From positions 20,032-84,031 of the forward strand of contig JAFMHL010000009.1 in the NCBI GenBank assembly GCA_017854535.1: 64,000 nucleotides of DNA, read 5' to 3'. The notes under the pieces were generated by a model. The model saw only the letters and a program-made list of their open reading frames with translations, searched no databases and was not told where the DNA came from. A program made the translations under genes and the position numbers. Shown here piece by piece: positions 27,922 through 36,460 of this stretch. The DNA is from Nitratireductor sp. Lineage in GTDB: Bacteria > Pseudomonadota > Alphaproteobacteria > Rhizobiales > Rhizobiaceae. Every line of letters starts with the position of its first letter. The stretch's first letter is position 1.

Positions 27922-28713
27922 TCAGTTTGTATTCTTGTCTTCATTCTTCAATTGGTTCCAGGCATTTTGCTGGGAAAGCATCTGGCGTAGATATGTAACA
28001 TTCGCTTGAGCGTCTGCGCTGCTTAATTCGCCTGCTGCTATTTTTTTAGCTTCCTCAAAACGTCCTTGTAATCCAACAACCAAGGCTAGGTTTTGCCTGA
28101 CGCGGCTGTCTGCTCCGGGACGCTTTATGGCCTGACGAAGATAATTTTCTGATTGCGCCAATTCATTCGTAAGCAAATAACTCATGCCCAAATTTGAGAG
28201 AATTGATGGTTCGCCCGGAACTAAAGAAAGCGCCTTGTTGTAATATTCGCGAGCTTCCTGTGCTCTGTCCAATTGGTCAAGAACAGCGCCTTGAGCGGAC
28301 AATAGTTTCCAGTCGGGATTGTCTGGGCGTTGGGCCCGACCAATTACTTCCAATGCCTTCATCAGATCGCCACTTGAAGCCAGCGCCTTGCCATATGCGG
28401 CCAAAACATCATTGTCTTCTGGATGATATATGACCATTTGCTGCATTACAGCCAAAGCTTGATCATCGCGGCCCGCACTACGCAAAGCAGATGCATAGGT
28501 TAGGCCAATATTTCTGTCCTTTGGACGACGTTCATATTGTTTCGTAAGTCTGGCAATAGCGCCATTTAGTTCGGTTGCATTCATCTGATCAATAGACTGG
28601 CCGCCGCGATTTATGCTTCCGGTTTTTGTTCGGTCGGTAGCACATCCGCTAAGGACCATAACCGCCGCCAAAGAAACGATAATTATCGACTTTCGAGTAG
28701 AATTGAAAACCAT
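27922..28713 (-). CDS. tadD: TadD-like tetratricopeptide lipoprotein
   Basis: A 263-residue lipoprotein of the Tad system. The signal peptide ends with the lipobox VLSGC at about residues 20-24. The remainder is built of helical TPR repeats, for example DQALAVMQQMVIYHPEDNDV, AREYYNKALSLVPGEPSIL and SENYLRQAIKRPGADSRV. TadD proteins act as pilotins or assembly factors in the periplasm. It lies at the end of the pilus locus on the opposite strand, with TTAA-type sites in the upstream gap. Confidence 0.9.
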   Translation of the reverse strand: MVFNSTRKSIIIVSLAAVMVLSGCATDRTKTGSINRGGQSIDQMNATELNGAIARLTKQYERRPKDRNIGLTYASALRSAGRDDQALAVMQQMVIYHPEDNDVLAAYGKALASSGDLMKALEVIGRAQRPDNPDWKLLSAQGAVLDQLDRAQEAREYYNKALSLVPGEPSILSNLGMSYLLTNELAQSENYLRQAIKRPGADSRVRQNLALVVGLQGRFEEAKKIAAGELSSADAQANVTYLRQMLSQQNAWNQLKNEDKNTN

Positions 28714-28772
28714 GCTAAGACATCCCGAATCGTGTTACGCCCTGACGGGCTCGTTCATCCAGCAATAATCTG

Positions 28773-28793
28773 TTAACCCTAATGGAACGTTAA
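28773..28793 (-). promoter_or_regulatory. CtrA-like site upstream of tadD
   Basis: Read on the minus strand, TTAA-N7-TTAG followed by GGTTAAC lies about 60-80 bases before the tadD start, close to the CtrA consensus TTAA-N7-TTAA. It is in the divergent tadD/aminopeptidase gap, so it could also act on the plus-strand gene. Confidence 0.45.
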
Positions 28794-28824
28794 TTTTCCT
28801 TTCAAACTTTATTAAGGTTCGCCA

Positions 28825-30201
28825 ATGTCTAAACTGCCCAACCCATTTGTTAAGAAAACAGCTAACGCAATTCCTATTTTTCTGGTTTCAAAAGCTATGC
28901 TGTCGAACAAAAATGAGTTTCTGCCAGTCGATCTAAAATGGGCGAAAACAACCGGATTTGAAGGCAAACATTTGAGTATATGCCTGGTTCCCGATGTTAA
29001 AGGAGGTATTGGGAAAGTTCTTTTCGGCTTTAACAAGAATGCAAATCCACTGGATATTGGGAAAATTACCCGAAATTTGCCAAAAGGTAATTACAATATT
29101 GCTTCTGAACTGAATGAGCCGCAGTTGACTGCTTTAGGACTGGCCCTCGGTTCCTATGAATTCACAAAATATAAAGCCTCCAAGAAGTCAGACGTCCGGT
29201 TTAGTCTTCCAAAAGATGTGGATGTCGATCAATTGTCAGCTGATATTGAAGCAGCTTATCTAGTGCGCGATCTCATCAATACGCCTACCAATGATATGGG
29301 ACCAGAGCATCTTGAAAAAGCATTCCGCCAACTTGCAAGTCGGTTCAAGGCTGAAGTAACGGTGATAAAAGGGAATGATCTTTTGAAAAAGAATTTCCCG
29401 ATGATCCATGCTGTTGGCCGCGCCAGTTCTGACGCGCCGCGATTGCTTGATATGAAATGGGGAAAGTCCAGCGATCCAATAGTAACCTTGGTGGGCAAAG
29501 GAGTTTGCTTTGATACAGGGGGCCTGAACATTAAGCCTGGCAACTCCATGACTTTGATGAAAAAAGATATGGGCGGCGCGGCCAATGTGCTTGGTCTTGC
29601 ATTGATGATCATGGCGGCAAAACTGCCGGTTCGGTTGCGTTTGCTGATCCCTGCGGTGGAAAATTCTATTTCGGGGAATGCTTTCAGACCCGGAGATGTT
29701 CTGGCCAGTAGAAAAGGGATTTCCGTTGAAATTGGCAACACCGATGCGGAAGGTCGCTTAGTCTTGGGCGATGCGCTTGCCTATGGGGACGAAGAAAACC
29801 CGGATGTCATGATTGATATGGCCACTCTTACAGGTGCTGCCCGTGTTGCTCTTGGCCCTGATCTGCCGCCTTTTTACAGTGATGACGATGCGCTAGCTTC
29901 GCAGATTTTAAAGGCTTCTGTCGACAAACGTGATCCACTTTGGAGAATGCCACTTTGGCAACCCTATGAATCCATGTTGTCATCCACCATTGCTGACGCC
30001 AATCATATTACAAGCGGCGGTTTTGCAGGTTCAATAACAGCTGCGCTTTTTCTCAAAAAGTTTGTAAACCCGAAAACAAGCTGGGTGCATCTTGATGTCT
30101 TTGGATGGGTGCCATCTGCCAAGCCATGGGCATCGGTTGGAGGCGAGGCGCAGGGTATTAGAGCGCTATTTTCAGTTCTGCAACAACGATACGGCAAGTA
30201 A
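28825..30201 (+). CDS. M17-family leucyl aminopeptidase
   Basis: A cytosolic di-zinc aminopeptidase of 458 residues that removes N-terminal residues from peptides. The metal and catalytic residues lie in GKGVCFDTGGLNIKPG (residues 230-245 approximately), the KKDMGGAA helix with the metal aspartate, and the family signature NTDAEGRLVLGDAL. The N-terminal macro-like domain is shorter and less conserved, as usual. It starts a plus-strand group that continues with a MarR regulator about 110 bases on. PepB-like and PepA-like subfamilies cannot be separated here. Confidence 0.94.
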   Translation: MSKLPNPFVKKTANAIPIFLVSKAMLSNKNEFLPVDLKWAKTTGFEGKHLSICLVPDVKGGIGKVLFGFNKNANPLDIGKITRNLPKGNYNIASELNEPQLTALGLALGSYEFTKYKASKKSDVRFSLPKDVDVDQLSADIEAAYLVRDLINTPTNDMGPEHLEKAFRQLASRFKAEVTVIKGNDLLKKNFPMIHAVGRASSDAPRLLDMKWGKSSDPIVTLVGKGVCFDTGGLNIKPGNSMTLMKKDMGGAANVLGLALMIMAAKLPVRLRLLIPAVENSISGNAFRPGDVLASRKGISVEIGNTDAEGRLVLGDALAYGDEENPDVMIDMATLTGAARVALGPDLPPFYSDDDALASQILKASVDKRDPLWRMPLWQPYESMLSSTIADANHITSGGFAGSITAALFLKKFVNPKTSWVHLDVFGWVPSAKPWASVGGEAQGIRALFSVLQQRYGK

Positions 30202-30309
30202 CGCGATAGGTAGCGGAAACGCGATTTCAACCTAGGTCTTGATCAGTTCTTAATTAAATATAGGATATGCTCAGATACGAAACGACGTCTGAGACGGGAC
30301 CAAGACCGG

Positions 30310-30669
30310 ATGGCTTCAACCATGCGACCAGCCGATGCTTTGAAAATATGGCAGCAAGTCTGTCTTGATCAGGTATTGGATGACCAGCCTGATCTGACAC
30401 TACGCCAGATGTCGATCTTGCTGACCATATATATGGAGACCCCGCCTCACACAGTACGTGGTCTTGCAGAGAAACTGGCTGTAACCAAGCCAGTCATTAC
30501 CCGTGCTCTTGATACCATGGGAACCTTGGGCTTTGTGTCTCGTCGTCGCGATGAAAGAGATCGCCGAAATGTTCTGATTCAGCGGACGGTTGCAGGAACC
30601 GTCTATCTTGAAAAACTATCTGACTTAATTCTGAACCACATACAAAACGACGTGGAGCAGCGATCATGA
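30310..30669 (+). CDS. MarR-family transcriptional regulator
   Basis: A compact 119-residue winged-helix regulator. LTLRQMSILLTIYMETPPHTVRGLAEKLAVTKP contains the recognition helix region and is followed by the wing RRRDERDRRNVLI with the DERDRR motif typical of MarR proteins. It lacks some of the N-terminal dimerisation helix, so it is on the short side. Its stop overlaps the start of the NlpC/P60 gene (ATGA at 30666), so the two are co-translated. Ligand and targets are unknown. Confidence 0.9.
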   Translation: MASTMRPADALKIWQQVCLDQVLDDQPDLTLRQMSILLTIYMETPPHTVRGLAEKLAVTKPVITRALDTMGTLGFVSRRRDERDRRNVLIQRTVAGTVYLEKLSDLILNHIQNDVEQRS

Positions 30670-31541
30670 AAAATATTTGGCCCGAAATAAAACAATTGGA
30701 CAGACGTCTATCCGTTACTCACCACGAAAAAAGTGTGGCTTCAGCTGCGCGCATAAACGCCTCATTTGCAGACCTGAAGTCGGCCCCTTCGCTTGACAGC
30801 GGTCTCGATACACAATTGCTTTTCGGTGATCGTGTGAGCGTTCTGGAGAGAAAAAATGAGTGGGCAAAAGTGCATGCAAGCTTCGACCTATCGGGGAATG
30901 TTGATGCCCCAGGTTATGTCGGTTGGGTATTAACGTCGGCACTTTCGACTGCGGCATCTATGCCAACTCACAGGGTGTTTGCTCCCCGTAGCTTTCTTTA
31001 TCCAGGTCCCGAGATGAAATCGCCACGTTCTGGCGAATACTCAATGGGGTCTTCAATTACCGTCACAGATACAGCCCAAACACGCGGGACTGACTATTAT
31101 ATCCTTGATTCAGGTGAGGCCATTATAGCGCGCCATGTTGTTCCACTGGCTGAAATTCAAACCGACTATGTATCAGTCGCAGAAAAACTCATTTACACCC
31201 CTTATCTTTGGGGCGGGGCTACAGGCTTTGGAATAGATTGTTCAGGCTTGGTGCAGTTGTCGATGCGCCTATGCGGTCGAATGGTTATGCGGGATACAGA
31301 CATGCAAGCAGCAACTCTGGGTGTGCCAGTGGATATTGAAGATAATTGGGAGATGCTTCAAAGGGGTGATCTGGTATTTTGGCGCGGCCATGTGGCCATT
31401 GCCCAAGGCAGCATTGATGGCGAGGCGCATTTGATCCATGCAAATGGATATACGATGGATGTGACCAGTGAGCCTGCCAAACAAGCGATTGAGCGCATCG
31501 CCTATCTTTATGAAACGCCGATAGGCGTCAAAAGGCTCTAA
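30666..31541 (+). CDS. NlpC/P60-family peptidoglycan peptidase
   Basis: A 291-residue cysteine peptidase predicted to cut peptidoglycan stem peptides (gamma-D-glutamyl-diaminopimelate type). Two SH3b-like regions occupy about residues 40-165, with LLFGDRVSVLERKNEWAKV the clearest. The NlpC/P60 domain follows: catalytic Cys in FGIDCSGLVQ, His in WRGHVAIAQG, and a polar third residue (His/Asn) in HANGYTM. No signal peptide is visible, which is common in this alphaproteobacterial subfamily. It converges on ghrA with 12 bases between stops. Confidence 0.92.
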   Translation: MKNIWPEIKQLDRRLSVTHHEKSVASAARINASFADLKSAPSLDSGLDTQLLFGDRVSVLERKNEWAKVHASFDLSGNVDAPGYVGWVLTSALSTAASMPTHRVFAPRSFLYPGPEMKSPRSGEYSMGSSITVTDTAQTRGTDYYILDSGEAIIARHVVPLAEIQTDYVSVAEKLIYTPYLWGGATGFGIDCSGLVQLSMRLCGRMVMRDTDMQAATLGVPVDIEDNWEMLQRGDLVFWRGHVAIAQGSIDGEAHLIHANGYTMDVTSEPAKQAIERIAYLYETPIGVKRL

Positions 31542-31553
31542 AGCGACACAGAC

Positions 31554-32516
31554 CTAATATCCTATTTGTCTATCTACCAAATGCTCAAGAGGCTCCCCTG
31601 CCTCATAGCGCTGAATTTGCCTGTTCACATGATGGCTTATGGCAGTGGCATCCGAGCTTGCCGCTACATGAGGTGTTATGATAGCCGCAGGATGGCTCCA
31701 CAACGGACTATCCAGCGACAATGGTTCCTGCTCAAAAACATCTAGAGAAACACCTCCTAGTATTCCATCTTCAAGACAAGAAATGATATCGGTTTCCACT
31801 TGGCTTCCGCCCCGCCCGCCATTGATGAATATGGGTGTTGCAATTTCTGGATGAGATTTCAGTTTTAAGAAAAGCGGCCGATTGTAAAAGCCTTTTGTAT
31901 CAGGGGTCAAAGGCAACAGACCGACCACAAAATGACAGTGCGCTAAAAACGTGTCGATCTCGCTTTGATCAAAACACTCGACACCGTCGATCTGTTTCTT
32001 GGTTCGGCTCCAGCCGATAACGGTGAATCCAAGCATCTTGAGTTTTCTTGCAGCATCCTGGCCAAGAATACCCAGCCCCATAACTCCCACGGTTATCTCT
32101 TTTGCTTCGGGTTGTGGGCGCTCGTTCCAATTCTGCTTCGATTGACTGGCATCATATTGTTTTGTCTGACGCAGATGAGAAAGGCATTGCAGACAGACCC
32201 ATTCACTCATTCGGGTTGTAAGCGTCGGATCTACGAACCGCACGATGGGAAGGTCCGGAACATCTTTTGATTGCAAAATATGATCGACACCGGCACCGGC
32301 TGAAAAGATAATTTCAAGATCGGGAAGCCGCGCAAAGAGTTTGGCATCGGGCTTCCATACAATTGCATATTTAACACCATGAAATATTTCAGGATGATGC
32401 GTGCCATCGTTCAGATTGATGACGTCCCGGTCGGTAAATGCTTCTGAAAAGGAGTCGGATTTCCGCTCTCCTGCAAACTGCACAGCCAAGAGTAAGGGTG
32501 ATTTTTGTTCAGCCAT
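31554..32516 (-). CDS. ghrA: glyoxylate/hydroxypyruvate reductase A-type 2-hydroxyacid dehydrogenase
   Basis: An NAD(P)H-dependent reductase of 320 residues in the D-isomer-specific 2-hydroxyacid dehydrogenase family. The Rossmann motif GVMGLGILGQDAARKL is near residue 144, with the NADPH-type WSRTKK following strand two. Catalytic Arg is in NGGRGG, Glu in FEQEPL, and His in PHVAAS. The length and motif details resemble E. coli GhrA, which reduces glyoxylate and hydroxypyruvate. It is nine bases downstream of yejF and probably co-transcribed with the transporter. Confidence 0.9.
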   Translation of the reverse strand: MAEQKSPLLLAVQFAGERKSDSFSEAFTDRDVINLNDGTHHPEIFHGVKYAIVWKPDAKLFARLPDLEIIFSAGAGVDHILQSKDVPDLPIVRFVDPTLTTRMSEWVCLQCLSHLRQTKQYDASQSKQNWNERPQPEAKEITVGVMGLGILGQDAARKLKMLGFTVIGWSRTKKQIDGVECFDQSEIDTFLAHCHFVVGLLPLTPDTKGFYNRPLFLKLKSHPEIATPIFINGGRGGSQVETDIISCLEDGILGGVSLDVFEQEPLSLDSPLWSHPAAIITPHVAASSDATAISHHVNRQIQRYEAGEPLEHLVDRQIGY

Positions 32517-32524
32517 CCAGCCCT

Positions 32525-34156
32525 CTATTGATCTATTACGCCAACAGGTGCGGTTTCGATATCAAATGCTGCCGCCATCAAAGCTTTGGTGTAGTCTGTC
32601 TTTGGAGCTGTGAAAATCTGGTCTGCAGTACCCTGTTCCACCACTTTACCGCCGCGCATGACAATCACTTCATTGGCAAGCGCACGAACGACTTTCAGGT
32701 CGTGACTGATAAACATATAGGCGAGGCCGCGTCGCTTTTGCAGATCACGCAATAGATCGACAACCTGCGCTTGGACACTCATATCAAGCGCAGAGGTAGG
32801 CTCGTCCAGCATGATAAACTTAGGCTCCAGAACAACAGCGCGCGCTATAGCAATACGCTGGCGCTGCCCGCCGGAAAATTCATGGGGGTAACGATGGCGG
32901 GTTTCTGCATCAAGGCCCGTCTCGGACAATGCCTGACAGACGCGGGCATCGCGTTGTTGGGCTGTTAGAGATGGCTCGTGTATTTTTAATCCCTCGGCAA
33001 CAATTTCAGCAACGCTCATGCGTGGGCTTAGCGAGCCATAGGGATCTTGAAACACAACTTGCATTCGGTCGCGATAGCCGCGCATTTCCCGAAAAGTTTT
33101 TTCATGGATGGCATCACCAAGAAAGACGATTTTGCCTTCACTTGGAATGAGTTTCGTGAGCGCCATACCAAGGGTAGTTTTCCCCGATCCAGATTCGCCA
33201 ACCACGCCAAGCGTCTGTCCTTCGCGTAACACGAGGTCAATGCCATCAACCGCTTTGACGTGATCTACAGTCTTGCGCATAAAGCCTTTTTTGATCGGAA
33301 ACCAGACCTTTATGTTTTCAGCCTGCATGACCATTGGTGCATTGAGATCAGCCTTTGGCGGTGTGCCTTTTGGCTCAGCCGATAGCAAATGCTGGGTGTA
33401 ACTGTGTTGAGGATTGGCAAAAATCTCAGATGTTTTTCCGTGTTCAACAATGTTTCCGTGCTGCATCACGCAAGTGCGATCCGCTATTTTACGCACAATG
33501 CCCAAATCGTGGGTGATGAACAGCATGGCGAGGCCATGGCTTAACTGGAGTTCTTTTAAAAGTTTTAGTATTTGCGCTTGCACCGTCACATCAAGCGCCG
33601 TGGTTGGCTCATCAGCTATTAATAGCTTTGGTTCATTTGCCAAAGCCATGGCAATCATCACGCGCTGGCGCTGGCCTCCGGACAGTTGATGGGGATAGGC
33701 ATTGAGGCGTTTCTCCGGTTGCTGGATACCCACCTGATGCAACAACTCCAAGACCCGTCTAGATGCTTGTGCCGCATTCATGCCTTTATGCAAACGAAGG
33801 ATTTCAACAATCTGTTGCTCAATCGTGTGCAACGGATTGAGCGATGTCATCGGCTCTTGAAAGATCATCGTAATGGCATTGCCGCGAACCGCTCTTAACT
33901 CAGGTTCGCTTGCTTTCAATAAATCTTCGCCTTCAAACAGGATTTCACCGCTTGGATGCGATGCGGCCGGATAGGGTAACAATTTCAAAACCGAAAGTGC
34001 CGAAACAGATTTCCCAGAACCGGACTCCCCAACCAATGCCAGCGTTTCTCCTGGCATAATATCAAAGCTGATCTTGTCGACTGCTGTGGTGGTCTTACCC
34101 CCTTGAGAAAATGCAATCGATAAGTTTTTGACCGAAAGGAGTGGTTGTTGGCTCAT
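32525..34156 (-). CDS. yejF: peptide ABC transporter, fused ATP-binding protein (YejF-like)
   Basis: A duplicated dipeptide/oligopeptide-type ATPase of 543 residues. Both halves are complete: GESGSGKS Walker A motifs near residues 41 and 322, LSGGQRQR and FSGGQRQR signatures, and LIADEPTTALD and MLDEPTSALD Walker B motifs. The oligo_HPN-type extension follows the first half. It completes the yejABEF operon and its start overlaps the stop of the yejE gene. The homologous E. coli system imports microcin C and peptides. Confidence 0.95.
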   Translation of the reverse strand: MSQQPLLSVKNLSIAFSQGGKTTTAVDKISFDIMPGETLALVGESGSGKSVSALSVLKLLPYPAASHPSGEILFEGEDLLKASEPELRAVRGNAITMIFQEPMTSLNPLHTIEQQIVEILRLHKGMNAAQASRRVLELLHQVGIQQPEKRLNAYPHQLSGGQRQRVMIAMALANEPKLLIADEPTTALDVTVQAQILKLLKELQLSHGLAMLFITHDLGIVRKIADRTCVMQHGNIVEHGKTSEIFANPQHSYTQHLLSAEPKGTPPKADLNAPMVMQAENIKVWFPIKKGFMRKTVDHVKAVDGIDLVLREGQTLGVVGESGSGKTTLGMALTKLIPSEGKIVFLGDAIHEKTFREMRGYRDRMQVVFQDPYGSLSPRMSVAEIVAEGLKIHEPSLTAQQRDARVCQALSETGLDAETRHRYPHEFSGGQRQRIAIARAVVLEPKFIMLDEPTSALDMSVQAQVVDLLRDLQKRRGLAYMFISHDLKVVRALANEVIVMRGGKVVEQGTADQIFTAPKTDYTKALMAAAFDIETAPVGVIDQ

Positions 34157-35301
34157 GCAAACGTCTTTCTAGGATCGAACGCATCGCGCACAGCTTCTCC
34201 GATAAAGATGAGCAAAGACAGCATCAATGAGACCACAATAAACACGGTTATGCCCAACCAAGGTGCCTGCAAATTTTCTTTGCCTTGGCGCAGTAATTCA
34301 CCAAGCGATGCAGAACCAGGAGGAAGGCCAAGACCAAGAAAGTCAAGAGAGGTAAGCGTGGCGATAGAGCCGTTTAAAATGAAAGGAAGGAAGGTGAGGG
34401 TTGCCACCATGGCATTTGGCAATAGATGTTTAAAGATTATCGTCCTGTTACCTACACCAAGAGCCCGCGCTGCATTCACATATTCAAAATTACGCGCCCG
34501 TAAAAACTCTGCCCGCACAACACCAACAAACCCAACCCATGAGAACATCAACATGATGGAAAGTAAAATCCAAAAGCCCGGGGGCAAGATCGCAGCAATG
34601 ATCAAGAGGATGTAAAGAACCGGCAGCGATGACCAAATCTCAATAAAGCGTTGGAACAGCAGATCTGTCCAGCCACCGAAATAACCTTGGATTGCTCCAG
34701 CCGTAACGCCAATTACCGCCGAAAACAAGGTTAGGATAAGGCCGAACAACACTGAAATCCGAAATCCATAAATGGAACGGGCTAAGACATCGCGTGCCTG
34801 ATCATCCGTGCCAAGCCAGTTCCAGTTTCCCAAAGTGCAACTGATATCATCCAGTCCATCCACATAGCCTTGGCAGCGATCAGGACTGTCATAGAGCCAA
34901 GTGGGCTTTGAAGGTGCAGGTTCGGGCACATCATTGTTCACCGAAGAAAATGTGTAGCGGATCGGTGGCCATAGGGCCCAACCATTTTCCGCCAAGGCTT
35001 CTTGTACTTCAATGATTTTGTAGTCAGTGGTCGGCAAAAACCCTTCTTCACCCAACCATTTTTCCTCAGGAAAATTCTGAAAGATTGGCATGTAAAGCGA
35101 ACCTTTGAAGGAGACAAGAATGGGTCGGTCATTGGCAAGAAACTCGGCAAACATCGACAAGATGAACAGCAAAAGAAACATCCAAAGCGACCAGTAGCCG
35201 CGTTTGTTGGCTTTAAAGCTTTGCCAGCGCCGCTGGTTTAGCGGTGACAAGGCAAAGCGCTTGGTGCCAATGGGCTGCGAAGAAGCGGTTGCAGTTGCCA
35301 T
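34153..35301 (-). CDS. yejE: peptide ABC transporter permease (YejE-like)
   Basis: An inner-membrane permease of 382 residues, the OppC-type partner. An N-terminal membrane segment is followed by a long periplasmic region (residues 60-180) typical of YejE, then the binding-protein-dependent transport domain with five helices and an EAA loop containing NAARALGVGNRTIIFKHLLPN. The ATG at 35301 overlaps the stop of yejB as TGATG and is favoured over the GTG one codon earlier. It works as a heterodimer with YejB. Confidence 0.95.
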   Translation of the reverse strand: MATATASSQPIGTKRFALSPLNQRRWQSFKANKRGYWSLWMFLLLFILSMFAEFLANDRPILVSFKGSLYMPIFQNFPEEKWLGEEGFLPTTDYKIIEVQEALAENGWALWPPIRYTFSSVNNDVPEPAPSKPTWLYDSPDRCQGYVDGLDDISCTLGNWNWLGTDDQARDVLARSIYGFRISVLFGLILTLFSAVIGVTAGAIQGYFGGWTDLLFQRFIEIWSSLPVLYILLIIAAILPPGFWILLSIMLMFSWVGFVGVVRAEFLRARNFEYVNAARALGVGNRTIIFKHLLPNAMVATLTFLPFILNGSIATLTSLDFLGLGLPPGSASLGELLRQGKENLQAPWLGITVFIVVSLMLSLLIFIGEAVRDAFDPRKTFA

Positions 35302-36404
35302 CACACCTTCCTCGATTCAAAGTCGATACGAGGATCGATCAAAGTATAAAGCAGATCTGAAAGCAGACTGACCACAAGTCCCATCAGGGAGAAGATAAAC
35401 AAGGTGGCAAAGACAACAGGATAGTCTCGCTGAATGATGGAGGTATATCCCAAAAACCCAAGACCATCCAAAGAGAAGATAGTTTCAATTAACAGCGAAC
35501 CAGAGAAAAAGGCTGTAATAAACGCCCCGGGAAATCCGGCGATCACAATCAGCATGGCATTACGGAATACGTGACCATACAAAACTTGATTTTCGGTTAG
35601 GCCTTTGGCCCGCGCCGTTTGAACATATTGTTTGCGGATTTCATCCAAAAACGAGTTTTTTGTCAAAAGCGTGGTTGTGGCAAATGCAGCAAGAACCAAT
35701 GATATCAACGGAAGCGTCAGATGCCAAAAATAGTCACCTATTTTACCCAGCAGCGATAATTCGTCGAAATTCTCTGAGGTCAATCCTCGCAGAGGAAACC
35801 AGTCGTAATAGGATCCGCCTGCAAAAAAGACGAGCAGCATAACACCGACAAGAAAGCCCGGAATAGCATAGGCAACAATGATTACGCCACTGGTCCAAAC
35901 ATCAAACCTGCCACCATCGCTCACCGCTTTCTTAATGCCCAGTGGGATTGAAATCACATAAGAAATAAGCGTGATCCAAAGGCCCAGAGATATGGAAACA
36001 GGGAGCTTTTCTTTGATCAGTTCAATGACATCAATCTTGCGAAAATAGCTTTCACCAAAATCGAACCGCGCATAATTCCATAACATGAGAAAATAGCGTT
36101 CAAGCGGAGGTTTATCAAAGCCGAACTGCGCTTCCAGTTTTTCAATGAATTCTGGGTCAAGGCCGGCAGAGCCCCGATATTTTGAACCGCCATCGCCGCC
36201 CGCATCAACCTGTGAGCCTTGGGCAAAATCATTGCCGCCGCCCGAAAGGCGATCAGTGGCCGACCCGCCTTGTCCGCTAAGCTGAGCAACGACCTGTTCA
36301 ACAGGTCCACCCGGGGCAAATTGAATGACGATGAACGTAATTGTCATGATGCCAACAATGGTTGGAATCATCAGTAACAAACGCCTGAGGATATAGGCTC
36401 CCAT
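35301..36404 (-). CDS. yejB: peptide ABC transporter permease (YejB-like)
   Basis: The OppB-type permease, 367 residues. The start ILRRLLLMIPTIVGIMTITFIVIQFAPGGP is the typical first helix of this family; a Gly/Ser/Asp-rich periplasmic insert (residues 40-75) follows, characteristic of YejB. The EAA loop contains TARAKGLTENQVLYGHVFRN. It ends in LLYTLIDPRIDFESRKV, a usual OppB ending. It is preceded by the binding protein gene and followed directly by yejE. Confidence 0.95.
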   Translation of the reverse strand: MGAYILRRLLLMIPTIVGIMTITFIVIQFAPGGPVEQVVAQLSGQGGSATDRLSGGGNDFAQGSQVDAGGDGGSKYRGSAGLDPEFIEKLEAQFGFDKPPLERYFLMLWNYARFDFGESYFRKIDVIELIKEKLPVSISLGLWITLISYVISIPLGIKKAVSDGGRFDVWTSGVIIVAYAIPGFLVGVMLLVFFAGGSYYDWFPLRGLTSENFDELSLLGKIGDYFWHLTLPLISLVLAAFATTTLLTKNSFLDEIRKQYVQTARAKGLTENQVLYGHVFRNAMLIVIAGFPGAFITAFFSGSLLIETIFSLDGLGFLGYTSIIQRDYPVVFATLFIFSLMGLVVSLLSDLLYTLIDPRIDFESRKV

Positions 36405-36460
36405 TCGTTCTTCTATCCCCGGTTAGGTTCTTCGCACAATCACCGTTAAGTGGAGCGAAA

